Assembly (NCBI GenBank): GCA_039820405.1
Contig: JBCBQC010000003.1
Span: 124,001 to 188,000 of the forward strand
DNA length: 64,000 bases
Source: CALLVY01 sp937899855
GTDB lineage: Bacteria > Bacteroidota > Bacteroidia > Chitinophagales > Saprospiraceae
Reading direction: 5' to 3'
Shown here piece after piece: positions 7,926-17,800 of this stretch (position 1 is its first letter; each line of letters starts with the position of its first letter). The notes beneath the pieces are model-generated. The model was given only the letters and a program-made list of their open reading frames with translations. It did no database searches and was not told the origin of the DNA. The translations under genes were made by a program, and so were the position numbers.

Positions 7926-10097
7926 ATGAGAAGGGAAAATTCCAAACACAAAAACCTTCGTCCATCCCGCCTTGGTCTGTGGCCAAGCAAAATGGGGCGA
8001 TTCCTCCTAACCCTCGGCCTCGGCTTACTGTACCACGCCCCAGCCAGCGCCCAGTGTACCGCTACGGGGACCCAGAAGATCATCTCGGGGAAAGTATTCA
8101 ACGACCTCAACGGCAACGGCAACGACAACGGTGAGGCAGGCATTCCGGGGGTCCGGGTCGACATCTACTACGATGCCAATCAGGACGGGACCGTCGATGC
8201 GGGCGATTTGCTGCTGAGTACCAGCACCACCGACGCCAATGGCGAATACCGCTATACCTTTACCAACTCCCAATCGGTAGGGGAAAATTTCTCCGGTAAC
8301 GTCTTTACCGGCACCAACAATAACAGCGGAACCCTCAACTGGGCCAGCGATTTTTGGATCCGGGACGGAAGCAACATCAACAGCAACGACGTCTCCGCCG
8401 GTAATTTTGTGGCCGGAGGCTACGAATTTGGGGGTACCCAACCCGTCCTCCAACTCAAGGACGACCTCGCGGGGGCCTTCCGGGTCATCGACCTGTCCTT
8501 CGCCACCGCAGCCTTCCTCAACTTTACCTTCGACGTCCACCAAAACGTCGAATCGGGAGAGGGCTTTGAGGTGCAGCTGTCGACCGACAACGGCGCCAAC
8601 TACACCACCGTTTACACCTACGTCAACCCCGATGGCAACAGTCCTTCGCCTCCCATCGCCGTTACCAACCTCGATCTGTCGGCCTTTGTTACCCTCCCCG
8701 CTTCTTCCACTTCCCGCCTACGTTTTATCACCAACACGGCTTTGGAAAACAACGAAGCCATCTGGTTCGACAATATTTCCGTCGACATCACCGGCGAAAT
8801 CAACGACTTCGTCATGGCTACCGATCTGGCCAGCTACCCCACCTTTTTTGTCCTGGGAGGTGACAATGTCGAAACCGCTACCATCGCCACCGGTGGCAAT
8901 TGCGATGCCCTCAACAATTTCGCCCTCCGCTTCCCCGACAACGACTCGGATGGCATCGCCGATTTGGCTGACTTGGATGACGACAACGACGGCATCCCGG
9001 ATGTCGACGAGGGGATGGCCGTCCTGACGGGGGCCTATGGGGTATCGCTCCCCGACGATGCGGACGACATTTTTGAAGTGACGCCCAGTACCGATGCGGC
9101 CCTGCTGGCCTCCTACATCTTCAAAACGAGCTCCGATGTCACCATCACCGGGGAGACCATCAATCAGGGAGATGGTTCGGTCAACCAAATCGCCACTTTT
9201 GACGATGCGGACCAAATTGTGGATTCCCTGGGCAATCCCCAGGCTTTTGCCAGTTTTAGTACGGGCATCATTTTCAGTTCGGGAAATGTGGAGAGCGTGG
9301 ATGACAGCCTGGTCAATCAGTTTTTCAACCCCTTTGGGCTTGGGGACTTTGCGGGAGCGGGAGGCGGTACCGACCCGGATTTCGATACGGGCCTCGGAGA
9401 AAATGATGTTGCCTCCCTGAGCTTTACGGTCAATGTATCACAGATTTCGGTCATTCGGGGACGTTTCGTTTTTGCCTCGGAAGAATACTTGGAGTACGTA
9501 GAAGGCGTCTTTAACGACAACATCCGCATCCTGGTCAACGGAGAAAACCGCGCCCTCAGTCCAGGTGGTGCCATCGTGAGTATCAACACCGTCAACAACA
9601 TCAACGAATCCGCTTTTTTTGTCGACAACGAAACCCGCACCAATGCCGTGGGCATTGAGGCAGATGGTTTTACCACCGTCCTCGACTTCTCGGCAACCCT
9701 TTTCCCAGGGGACAATACGGTCAAGATTGGCGTATCGGATGGTGGGGACGATTTGTACGATTCCTGGTTGCTGTTTGAAGCCAATAGCTTTGAGGTCGTT
9801 TCCTCCACGGTCACGGGTGTCGACACGGATTCGGATGGCATCTTTGACCACCTCGACAACGACTCTGACAACGACAGTTGCCCCGATGCCATCGAAGGGG
9901 CGGGTAGCGTGGTGGCCCTACAGCTGAACAGTGTGGGACAGATTACGGGTGGGGAAGACTCGGACGGCATTCCACTCCTGGTTGCCGGCGGGCAGGCCAA
10001 CCTGGCCGACGTAAGGGACGATGCGATCACGACGCAGTGTCCGCCGTGTAGCCCAGTCATCATCAATCGACACGTGACGACCAAGCTGTCCTTTTGA
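7926..10097 (+). CDS. Secreted SdrD-B / TSP3-like / choice-of-anchor-L protein lacking a sorting domain
   Basis: 723 aa. The signal peptide ends APASAQC; the n-region is long, and ATG 7992 is an equally good start. Residues about 50-90 are an SdrD B-like domain (GKVFNDLNGNGNDNGEAGIP). About 120-300 is a jelly-roll-like beta domain. Asp-rich calcium-binding stretches (DSDGIADLADLDDDNDGIPD near 345 and DTDSDGIFDHLDNDSDND near 640) look like TSP3 repeats. About 385-630 is a choice-of-anchor-L type domain (FVFASEEYLEYV, then FNDNIRILVNG). The end (CPPCSPVIINRHVTTKLSF) is abrupt and has no T9SS sorting domain, unlike most neighbours, and the stop lies only 16 bp from the convergent parC gene, so the 3' end may be truncated. 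Probable role: surface adhesion with calcium-stabilised domains. Confidence 0.82.
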   Translation: MRRENSKHKNLRPSRLGLWPSKMGRFLLTLGLGLLYHAPASAQCTATGTQKIISGKVFNDLNGNGNDNGEAGIPGVRVDIYYDANQDGTVDAGDLLLSTSTTDANGEYRYTFTNSQSVGENFSGNVFTGTNNNSGTLNWASDFWIRDGSNINSNDVSAGNFVAGGYEFGGTQPVLQLKDDLAGAFRVIDLSFATAAFLNFTFDVHQNVESGEGFEVQLSTDNGANYTTVYTYVNPDGNSPSPPIAVTNLDLSAFVTLPASSTSRLRFITNTALENNEAIWFDNISVDITGEINDFVMATDLASYPTFFVLGGDNVETATIATGGNCDALNNFALRFPDNDSDGIADLADLDDDNDGIPDVDEGMAVLTGAYGVSLPDDADDIFEVTPSTDAALLASYIFKTSSDVTITGETINQGDGSVNQIATFDDADQIVDSLGNPQAFASFSTGIIFSSGNVESVDDSLVNQFFNPFGLGDFAGAGGGTDPDFDTGLGENDVASLSFTVNVSQISVIRGRFVFASEEYLEYVEGVFNDNIRILVNGENRALSPGGAIVSINTVNNINESAFFVDNETRTNAVGIEADGFTTVLDFSATLFPGDNTVKIGVSDGGDDLYDSWLLFEANSFEVVSSTVTGVDTDSDGIFDHLDNDSDNDSCPDAIEGAGSVVALQLNSVGQITGGEDSDGIPLLVAGGQANLADVRDDAITTQCPPCSPVIINRHVTTKLSF

Positions 10098-10113
10098 GCG
10101 GTTGGCGCAGCGT

Positions 10114-12726
10114 TTAGAAGCCCAATTCGATGGTATCGCCCGGCTTGAGCGGAGCCTGGACTTCTTTGACGGCGGTCAGCTTGCGATCGCTCAGCTTGTT
10201 ACCCAGGGCGCGCCAGCCCTTGACGTCGATAAATTCGGAGAGGGTGACTTCGCCCGGCATGGTTTGCGAATTGACGCGGACCTTGTAGGAGATACGGGGA
10301 TTGGGTTTGACCGAGGCGAAGAGCAGTTTGGTACTCCGATGCTCGGTGAGGTAACGCTGGCGATGCCCCTTCTTGGTCGTCTCAATCGCAAAACGCTTGA
10401 CCATGGTCCACCCCTTATTGCCATCGTAGTAGACGGCACTCACCACGAGCTTGGGATGCAATTTGCCGACGTAGAGGATTTCCTTCGGTTCAAAACGCTT
10501 GGTCAGCTCCAGTTGGAGCAATTCGTAGCTGCCATCGTGGTACAGCACAATCAGGTCGTCATCGCCCGTATCAAATTCTCCCAGGAGACGACCGCGTTCT
10601 TCGGTATTCAGACGCCCACTTACCTCATCGATCCAGACTTTTTGCGCCCCCAGCGTAGATTTACCCAGCTCCAATAAGCTGACCTTGCGGACCGGATACT
10701 TGGTGATCAGGTTACCTCCGGCCGCTCGCCCCTTGATGTCTAATTCGCTAAAATCAAAATCGAGTTGCTTTTTCTTCGCTTTGCAGCCCTGGCTTAGTTG
10801 GAGGGTGACCTTCTCGGCTTCGCCGTTGGGGTTGGCGGTAAAATAAAAGAGCTTGGACCCCTTGGTTCCCTTGGTCAAATTGTATTCCCGCTCCCGAGTG
10901 ATCGCAGTGACGTTGAAGCGCTTGGCCATGGTACGGCCGGTTGCACCGTCGAGGTAAATCAGGTTGTAGGTGGTGCGTTCGTCCCCCTTTTTCCACACGG
11001 CAATGTGGATGATGTTTTTTCCGACGAATACCTTATCCGCCATCCGAACCACCTGAAATTTGCCATCCTTGCGAAAAACGATGATGTCGTCAATATCGGC
11101 ACAGTCCCCGACAAACTCCTCCTTTTTCAAGCTCGACCCAATAAAGCCATTCTTGCGGTCGACGTAGAGTTTGGTATTGTTTTGCACCACCCGACGGACC
11201 TGGATCGCATCGAAGGTGGTGATTTCCGTTTTGCGTTCGCGGCCCTTGCCGTATTTGCGCAACAGCTCCTCGAAGTAAGCGATGGCAAACTCGGTGAGGT
11301 GTTGGAGATCGTAATTGACCTGCTTGAGTTCTTCTTCCAGTTTCTTCAACAACTCGTCGGCCTTGAAGGAATTGTACTTGGAAATCCGTTTGATGCGAAT
11401 CTCGGTGAGCCGGGCGATGTCGTCTTCGGTGACCTCGCGTTGGAGTCGGAGGCGCTTGTCGCCGCGTTTGGGCTTGGTTGCGCTGGGGGTGCGGACGTAT
11501 TTTTTCAATTCCACCGCGATGATGTCGAGGACTTCTTCCCAGCTCTCGGCCTCTTCGATTTCGTGATAGATGCGATTTTCGATAAAAATTTTCTCCAGGC
11601 TCACAAAGTGCCAGCGCTCTTCCAATTCACCCCGCTTGATTTCCAATTCCTGGCGGAGCAGGTCTTTGGTGTTTTCCGTACAAATGGTTAGGATATCGCT
11701 GACGGTGAGGAAGTGAGGCTTGTCGTCGACAATGACGCAGGCGTTGGGAGAAATCGAGATTTCGCAGTTGGTAAACGCGTAGAGCGCGTCCATCGTAACG
11801 TCGGGAGAAATACCGGGGGCCAGATCGATCAAGATTTCCACCACCGCCGCCGTGTTGTCGGTTACTTTTTTGATCTTGATCGAGCCCTTATCGTTGGCCT
11901 TGACGATGCTATCGATCATACTGGTGGTGGTGACGCCGTAGGGCAGCTCGCGAATGGCGAGGGTGCTCTTGTCTACCTGTTCGAGTTTGGCGCGGACCTT
12001 GACTTTGCCGCCGCGCTTCCCATCGGTATAGTCGCTGACGTCGATGAGCCCACCGTTGGAAAAATCGGGATAGACCTTGGGGCGTTTGCCCCGCAGAATT
12101 TTGATGGAGGCCTTGATGAGTTCGATAAAATTGTGGGGCAGAATTTTGGTGGATAAACCCACTGCGATGCCATCGGCCCCCTGCGCAAGCAGCAGGGGAA
12201 ACTTCATGGGTAGGTCGATGGGTTCTTTTTTGCGACCATCGTAGGAGATGCCCCAATCGGTGGTCTGGGGGTTAAAAGCCACCTCAAGTGCAAATTTCGT
12301 CAGCCGCGCCTCGATGTAACGCGAAGCCGCCGCCCCGTCTCCGGTCCGGGTATCCCCCCAGTTGCCCTGGGGGTCGATCAACAGATCCTTCTGCCCCATA
12401 TTGACCAGCGCCGCCCCGATGGCCGCGTCCCCGTGGGGGTGAAACTGCATCGTCTGCCCGATGATGTTGGCCACCTTGTGGTAGCGCCCGTCATCCATCT
12501 CCTTCATCGCGTGTAGGATCCGCCGCTGAACGGGCTTGAGCCCATCGACAATTCCCGGCACGGCCCGCTCGAGAATCACGTAGGACGCGTAGTCGAGAAA
12601 ATAATCCTCGTACATCCCTTTGAGCGATACCACCGTCGCCCCATTTTGACCGTTCTGCTGGGCACTTCCATTTTCACTGGCGCCGACTGATTCGGGGCTG
12701 GGCTCGTTGTTTTTTTGCTTACTCAT
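10114..12726 (-). CDS. parC: DNA topoisomerase IV subunit A
   Basis: 870 aa, the usual length for Bacteroidota ParC. The breakage-reunion domain begins after a Gln/Asn-rich leader of about 30 aa, with YEDYFLDYASYVILERAVP, DGLKPVQRRIL, QFHPHGDAAIGAAL (the quinolone-determining region, with Ala where many GyrA have Ser) and the active-site Tyr at about 137 in ASRYIEARL. A coiled-coil region near 380-480 is followed by the C-terminal beta-pinwheel (repeats such as GRTMAKRFNV and GWTMVKRFAIE). It acts with ParE (not in the window) to decatenate chromosomes. Convergent with the gene at 7926. The ATG at 12726 directly precedes the charged leader. Confidence 0.95.
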   Translation of the reverse strand: MSKQKNNEPSPESVGASENGSAQQNGQNGATVVSLKGMYEDYFLDYASYVILERAVPGIVDGLKPVQRRILHAMKEMDDGRYHKVANIIGQTMQFHPHGDAAIGAALVNMGQKDLLIDPQGNWGDTRTGDGAAASRYIEARLTKFALEVAFNPQTTDWGISYDGRKKEPIDLPMKFPLLLAQGADGIAVGLSTKILPHNFIELIKASIKILRGKRPKVYPDFSNGGLIDVSDYTDGKRGGKVKVRAKLEQVDKSTLAIRELPYGVTTTSMIDSIVKANDKGSIKIKKVTDNTAAVVEILIDLAPGISPDVTMDALYAFTNCEISISPNACVIVDDKPHFLTVSDILTICTENTKDLLRQELEIKRGELEERWHFVSLEKIFIENRIYHEIEEAESWEEVLDIIAVELKKYVRTPSATKPKRGDKRLRLQREVTEDDIARLTEIRIKRISKYNSFKADELLKKLEEELKQVNYDLQHLTEFAIAYFEELLRKYGKGRERKTEITTFDAIQVRRVVQNNTKLYVDRKNGFIGSSLKKEEFVGDCADIDDIIVFRKDGKFQVVRMADKVFVGKNIIHIAVWKKGDERTTYNLIYLDGATGRTMAKRFNVTAITREREYNLTKGTKGSKLFYFTANPNGEAEKVTLQLSQGCKAKKKQLDFDFSELDIKGRAAGGNLITKYPVRKVSLLELGKSTLGAQKVWIDEVSGRLNTEERGRLLGEFDTGDDDLIVLYHDGSYELLQLELTKRFEPKEILYVGKLHPKLVVSAVYYDGNKGWTMVKRFAIETTKKGHRQRYLTEHRSTKLLFASVKPNPRISYKVRVNSQTMPGEVTLSEFIDVKGWRALGNKLSDRKLTAVKEVQAPLKPGDTIELGF

Positions 12727-13082
12727 ATGACAAATAATGAAAGGTCACAAAGGTACAAATTTAGCACGATAAAGTAAAATTATTTGTTGGCCCCAAAGAC
12801 CACAAATTGTTTTACCAGCAACTTTGTTTCCCCCTCCCATCACGAGCCAAACCCCTCCTTGCGGAGAAGTTCGTATCGGATTTGCATAAGTTAAATCAAT
12901 AGGAAAATAGGAAAAAAGAAAGCCAGGTACCGTGGAGGTACCAATGGTTTTACCCTGGTAGGTGCGCAACGGCTTTACCAGGTTTTAAGTATACCGTCGC
13001 TTATATCGTAATATGCCAATAAATCCGCATATTTCCAAGCTTTCGGGTATTTATTACTGGAATAAAGCAGCTCGGGATGGCA
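12727..13082. other. Gene-free interval
   Basis: About 355 bp upstream of parC, AT-rich near the parC start. I see no convincing gene or RNA. A weak inverted repeat CCTGGT / ACCAGG occurs around 12954-12982. Presumably it holds the parC promoter region and the tail of the decayed gene that follows. Confidence 0.5.
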
Positions 13083-13771
13083 TTACCAATCGATGAGCAA
13101 GACATTTTCCACTCCCGTATTCAAGTTGAGATGGACGAGATCGTGCCGCTTTCGGCACTCCCCAAGTTCGTCGTAGAAAGACCGATTGAGTACGTATACA
13201 ATCTCGCCCGGTCGATTGGGAACGACTTGTACGCTACTGATATCGTGGTTTGGGCAATCCTCGGGGAATGGCCCGTCGATAACTTCGTAGCTTCTCGTCC
13301 TTAGGTTGGCCACCATAAACAGGGTGCGGTACCGTATTCGTCCAGCCAGTGGGGTTCTCCCAGGCCGAGGTGCAACCGATCATCCTCAAATACGAGCTGC
13401 TCCATACTGTCTACCAGATGGGACTGGGCTTCGTCCAAGATGTACAGGCTATGATCGGTGAGGGTAGTGACAAAAGTCGAAGTATTGGTCCTCAGGTCTA
13501 CCCGGTACAATTCACTGTCCCAAATACTGACCTGCACCCCGTGGGTCATCCGGCGCCAGGTGGTGACGTATAGGGCCTCGTCATCCAGCGGATCAAAGGC
13601 AATCTTGTGAATTTCCTGGCCCACGGTGGGCGGCGTGATGATGTAGCCTGGGAGGTAGCGCTCCGGGGAGAAACAGGAATCGACGATCAGGGGTTCGGTG
13701 GGAATGTTCCAGGAAGCGACGCCCGAAACGTTGCTGATGATGGGGTCATTGTCTTTGCAAGCGAGTGCGGG
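13083..13771 (-). pseudogene. Decayed lipoprotein gene (N-terminal loss and frameshift)
   Basis: Two overlapping frames on the minus strand form one protein if a single-base shift is allowed near 13320: frame 1 ends at EYGTAPCL and frame 2 continues as FMVANLRTRSY. Upstream of the nominal start the frame stays open through PALACKDNDPI, which looks like the end of a lipoprotein signal (LAC lipobox), but a TAA at 13772-13774 cuts off any signal peptide. The content (LYRVDLRTNTSTFVT, IVYVLNRSFYDEL, DLVHLNLNTG) suggests a beta-propeller-like surface lipoprotein. With both the export signal and the frame lost, it is probably not functional. Sequencing error at the frameshift cannot be excluded. 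Confidence 0.7.
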
Positions 13772-13886
13772 TTAGCAAAAGTGGTATGGATAACACCTAT
13801 TGCCCTTCAAGTTAAGGGAAAAGGAAGAATGGAAAACATTGATCGCGGACAATTCGATCGGAAAGCGGAGCGAGCTGGGATGATAC

Positions 13887-14366
13887 CTAGCGGTAGAGCT
13901 TTTTCACGCGGTCCAGTTCGCGTTTGTTGTCGCGGGCCTTGATGGTTTCGCGTTTGTCGTAGGATTTTTTACCCTGGGCCAGGGCGATCTCGAGCTTGGC
14001 AAATCCCCGCTCGGAGAGGTAGAGGCGGTAGGGAACGATGGCCAGTCCCTTTTCTTTGACGCGTTTGTCGAGCTTTAGCAATTCGCGGCGGCGGAGTAGG
14101 AGCTTGCGACGCCGACGGGTCTCGTGGTTGAAATGATTGCCGTACTTGTATTCGGCGATAAAAAGACTGTGGACGTACAATTCCCCATCTTCAAAGGCAC
14201 AGTACGCATCCTTCAGATTGGCCTCGCCCAGTCGGATCGACTTGATTTCGGTGCCGAGCAGCTTGAGGCCCGCTTCGTAGGTATCCACAAAGTGGTATTC
14301 GAAAGTCGCCTTGCGGTTTTTAATCTCGACGTCCTTCTTGTATTTTTTCTTGTCTTTGTTCGCCAT
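13887..14366 (-). CDS. smpB: SsrA (tmRNA)-binding protein SmpB
   Basis: 159 aa, normal length. It binds tmRNA and delivers it to stalled ribosomes for trans-translation. Conserved SmpB blocks: NRKATFEYHFVDTYEAGLKL, LGTEIKSIRLGEANLKDAY, a central YKYGNHFNHETRRRRKLLL, then VPYRLYLSERGFAKLEIALAQGKK-YDKRE. The basic C-terminal tail (KRELDRVKKLYR) is the segment that enters the mRNA channel in known SmpB. It starts with MANKDKKKYKK. The tmRNA gene is not in this window. Confidence 0.97.
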   Translation of the reverse strand: MANKDKKKYKKDVEIKNRKATFEYHFVDTYEAGLKLLGTEIKSIRLGEANLKDAYCAFEDGELYVHSLFIAEYKYGNHFNHETRRRRKLLLRRRELLKLDKRVKEKGLAIVPYRLYLSERGFAKLEIALAQGKKSYDKRETIKARDNKRELDRVKKLYR

Positions 14367-14428
14367 GTTGCACTTGCTTTTGCAATACTATCTAACCCCG
14401 TACGGGGAAAAAAGTTCCGTCGCTCGGT

Positions 14429-14749
14429 TTAGCGCAACTTAACGGCCGTGCCGTAGGCCAGAATTTCCGAGGCCCCCTGCATCACGGTAGCCGTGGTAAA
14501 CCGTACGTTGACGATGGCATCGGCTCCAATGCTCCGCGCATCGGCAATCATCCGGTCGATCGCCTGCTCGCGCGCCGAAGCCATCAGCTCGGTGTATTCC
14601 GAAATTTCTCCCCCCACAAGACTCTTGAGCCCCGCAAAAATATCGCGCCCCAGGTGACGGGCCCGGACGGTACTGCCCCGCGCAATATCAATAACTTCAA
14701 TGATTTCCCGGCCGGGAATTTTTTCGGTAGTGGAAAGCAAAATATTCAT
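14429..14749 (-). CDS. YbjQ/UPF0145 family protein
   Basis: About 106 aa from the start MNILLSTTEKIPG, which matches the usual family beginning; the longer frame to 14797 adds a non-conserved leader. Family marks: STTEKIPGREIIEVIDIARG, then RARHLGRDI, LVGGEISEYTELM, and a C-terminal AREQAIDRMIADARSIGADAIVNVRF with a terminal TAVKL strand. The fold is a pentameric small alpha/beta domain, sometimes called heavy-metal-binding; the biochemical function is not established. It lies upstream of smpB in the same direction, about 60 bp apart. Confidence 0.92.
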   Translation of the reverse strand: MNILLSTTEKIPGREIIEVIDIARGSTVRARHLGRDIFAGLKSLVGGEISEYTELMASAREQAIDRMIADARSIGADAIVNVRFTTATVMQGASEILAYGTAVKLR

Positions 14750-14795
14750 CCGCTCTGTTTTTCTTACAAAGAAAACGGAATTTGGGCACAGCTCC

Positions 14796-14844
14796 AAAAA
14801 AAAGCGGGGCAGCGCAGCCTTTTCATCGGCCCGCTGCCCCGCCG
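14796..14844 (-). terminator. Rho-independent terminator
   Basis: Read on the minus strand, GCGGGGCAGCG pairs with CGCTGCCCCGC across a loop and is followed by a run of T. It lies directly downstream of the giant PKD gene ending at 14876. Confidence 0.8.
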
Positions 14845-14875
14845 GTTATCCCCAATCAAGCAGCGATAAAGACGG

Positions 14876-17800
14876 CTAGCGCACCACCACCAACTGCTCC
14901 TGCGACAGGAGGCGTCCATCCCGCCACACCTGTAGGAGGTACAAGCCCTCGGGAAGATCGGCCAGGTCGAGGGGCAAGGCCCTGCCCAAGCGGACCCCAC
15001 TGAACCAACGGAGGTGCTGCCCCATCACGTTCATCAAGCGCAACTCCACGGGGGCCGCTCTCGCTCCCACGACCTCGACCCGCACCTCGGCCTGCGCCGG
15101 ATTTGGACTCACCCGCAGGGCTACGACCGGCTCAACATCCGAAGTCGACCGACGGAAGGTCGGATCCTCATTCCCCCCCCCACTACAATCGGGACGCTCC
15201 ATACACACTTTCAACCAGCAGACCTGCCCCGCTTCGTCGTAGACAAAAACGCGGAAGCACTGCTCGACTCCACTAAAGGGAGGGGTATCGATCAAGGTTC
15301 CCGTCAGTAGGTAGTCATTGCCCGACACACTGACTTGTAAGCCTTCGATCCGATCACCCGTTTGCGTATGCCAGGGCAGCAAACTGGCGTTGCCACCGGC
15401 AATGTAGGTCGCCAGGTCGATCGTAAAATCGTAGCGGCGATTGCCCGAGACATCCACCGCGGGCTGGCCACACTTCAAGGCCAGTTGCTTGGGTGCCGCC
15501 CATTCACATTCCTCCCAAGAGGGGCAATTTTCTGGGAAGCTCAGGTCCAACACCCAGCAACATTCTCCATTCTCCGAACTGGGGTCATCCGCACAGATTT
15601 GAATACAGTCGTTGCTGATGCCTTGCCGCACCCGCATTACGGTGGGGATGATGGAAGAACTGATTCCATCCAAGTTAGCGATGGGATAGCTGATGCTGAC
15701 GTCGGGAAAAGCGCAGGGCTGAAAGCGCAAATTGGGTAGGGTACTGCCAAAGTTGGTGGCGGTAAACACGACGCTGTAATACACGTACCCATCCATGTCC
15801 CCCAGGCAAGTCATCGACGGCTCGTACCAGGTGACGTCGCAATCGACCGGCTCACAGGGAGGCAGTTGATCCAATTGCCATTCCACGGCGCATGCGGCTC
15901 CATCGGTACCGGCTCCCCGAAATTCGATCCGCACCGCAGTCGCGAAGGGGAAGGCCGTTCGGAAAACACCCGTGACGGTCGTCTGCTGACCGTTGCCCGG
16001 CAAGGCCGTGGGACTCAGATTAGTGATCGTACCCAGTGTCGACACGGCGCTCCAGCCCGCCAGGTTAGCCCCGTTATTGAGGATATCCAGACTAAAGGCG
16101 TATAAGTACTCCCCCGTCAAATCATCCCGCCCGATGCATTCAATCGACTCCGATAAAATACTCAGGTCGCAGGCGCCACAACCACTACCGATGTCGATCA
16201 AAATGGGATCGGATTCCGAACTACAACCATTGGGCCCCGTGACCACCACGCGGTAAATTCCACTCACCGAAATGGGCAAATAGGAATTGGTGCTGATGGG
16301 GGAGGATACGCCATCGGTGTACCAAGCGTAGGTGTAACCCGCCCCCTGAGGTGCCAGCCAAGTAACGGCGTAGGGAAAACAGTAACAGCCCGTGGCGATG
16401 TCCGTCAGGTCAGGTCCTTCTCCGATGTCGATAAAATCGTGATCGCTACAACCTTCCGGCGTATAGGCGGTCACCTCTACCGAGCCCCCACCCTGTACCA
16501 AAGCCGTGGGTCCCGTATCCCCATTGCTCCACACGTAATCCACCCCACTCGGGCCACTGACACTAGCCTGCAGATTGGCGGGCGTACAATTACTGCCCGT
16601 ACTCACCACCGCCAAGTCCTGCGGCCCCGGATGTACCGTCACCGTCACCCAATCCGAGGTATGGCTACAGGTCGTAACGTTGTCCGTGAGCGTGACCCGG
16701 TAGCGGTGTACCCCCACATCGCTGGCCAACGTCGTAATGTCGGGCGAGAAACGCAATCGCGAACTTCCATCCGGAAAAACTTCCGACCAAACGTAGCTGT
16801 AATCGAAGCTCTGAAAAGCACTGAGCTCGATAATTTCGCCCTCACAAAGCTCACGAACCCCACTGATCCGTGCCCGCGGAGGACGCGTAATGATCACCGT
16901 TTCGGCGGGGGAACGCTCCACACAACCCAAGGCATCCCGCACCTCTATGACGTATTCCCCCGTTCGTGGAATGGGATCGCTCTGGGTATTACTACCCAGT
17001 GGTTGAGTCCCATCGTTGCTACTCCACTGGTAACTGGGCTGGAGGGTACCCGCCGGAATGGTGGCGGTCAGACGCAGGGGCGGCGTTGGGCAGGCGGGGC
17101 CCGCGGGATCGACCGTTACATTACCGGTCAACTCATTGCGGTGTACCGTCACGCTTTGCGCGTAGGTATCCGTACAGCCCCAGGCGTCCGTGACCGTTAG
17201 GCGAACCGTCGGGTTGTTGCCCGACACGGCGTGGGTATAGGTCCGCTCGGCGTCGATCAGGTTGCTTCCCGAGCCATCCCCAAAGTCCCAGTTGGCCGCG
17301 ACCACATCGCTGAGCAGGGGTCCCGACTGGTTGGTAAAGGTCATGACGTTCCCCTCACACTGTGGATCGTTGGCCACAAAGTGGGCATCGACGGGAGTGG
17401 GAACCGTGATGGTTTGACTGAGGCTGCAACTCACCGTACCATCGGTAACGAAGAGGCTGATGTTTTGGGGGCCGGGAAGCAAATTGGCAATGAGGGGATT
17501 CGCCACACTGCTGCTCCCGCCGGGCCAGGTCCAACCGTAGGTCAGTACCGCACCGGGCAGGTAATCGGTTTGGTTGAGCAACTGAACTTCGATCGCATTG
17601 CCCGGGCAGCTGAACTCGGCCGCAAAATTGGGGACGAAGGGCAGGATCAATTGTTTGGTGACGGTACAGGTTTGCCCGCTATTGTTGTCCGTGGCGGCTA
17701 GGGTGATGTTGTAAAAACCCGAGCTGGTGTAGGTGTGGGATACCGTAGCACCGCTGGCAACTTGTTGGTCCCCAAAAGACCAGCGGAAGTTGCTGTAATT

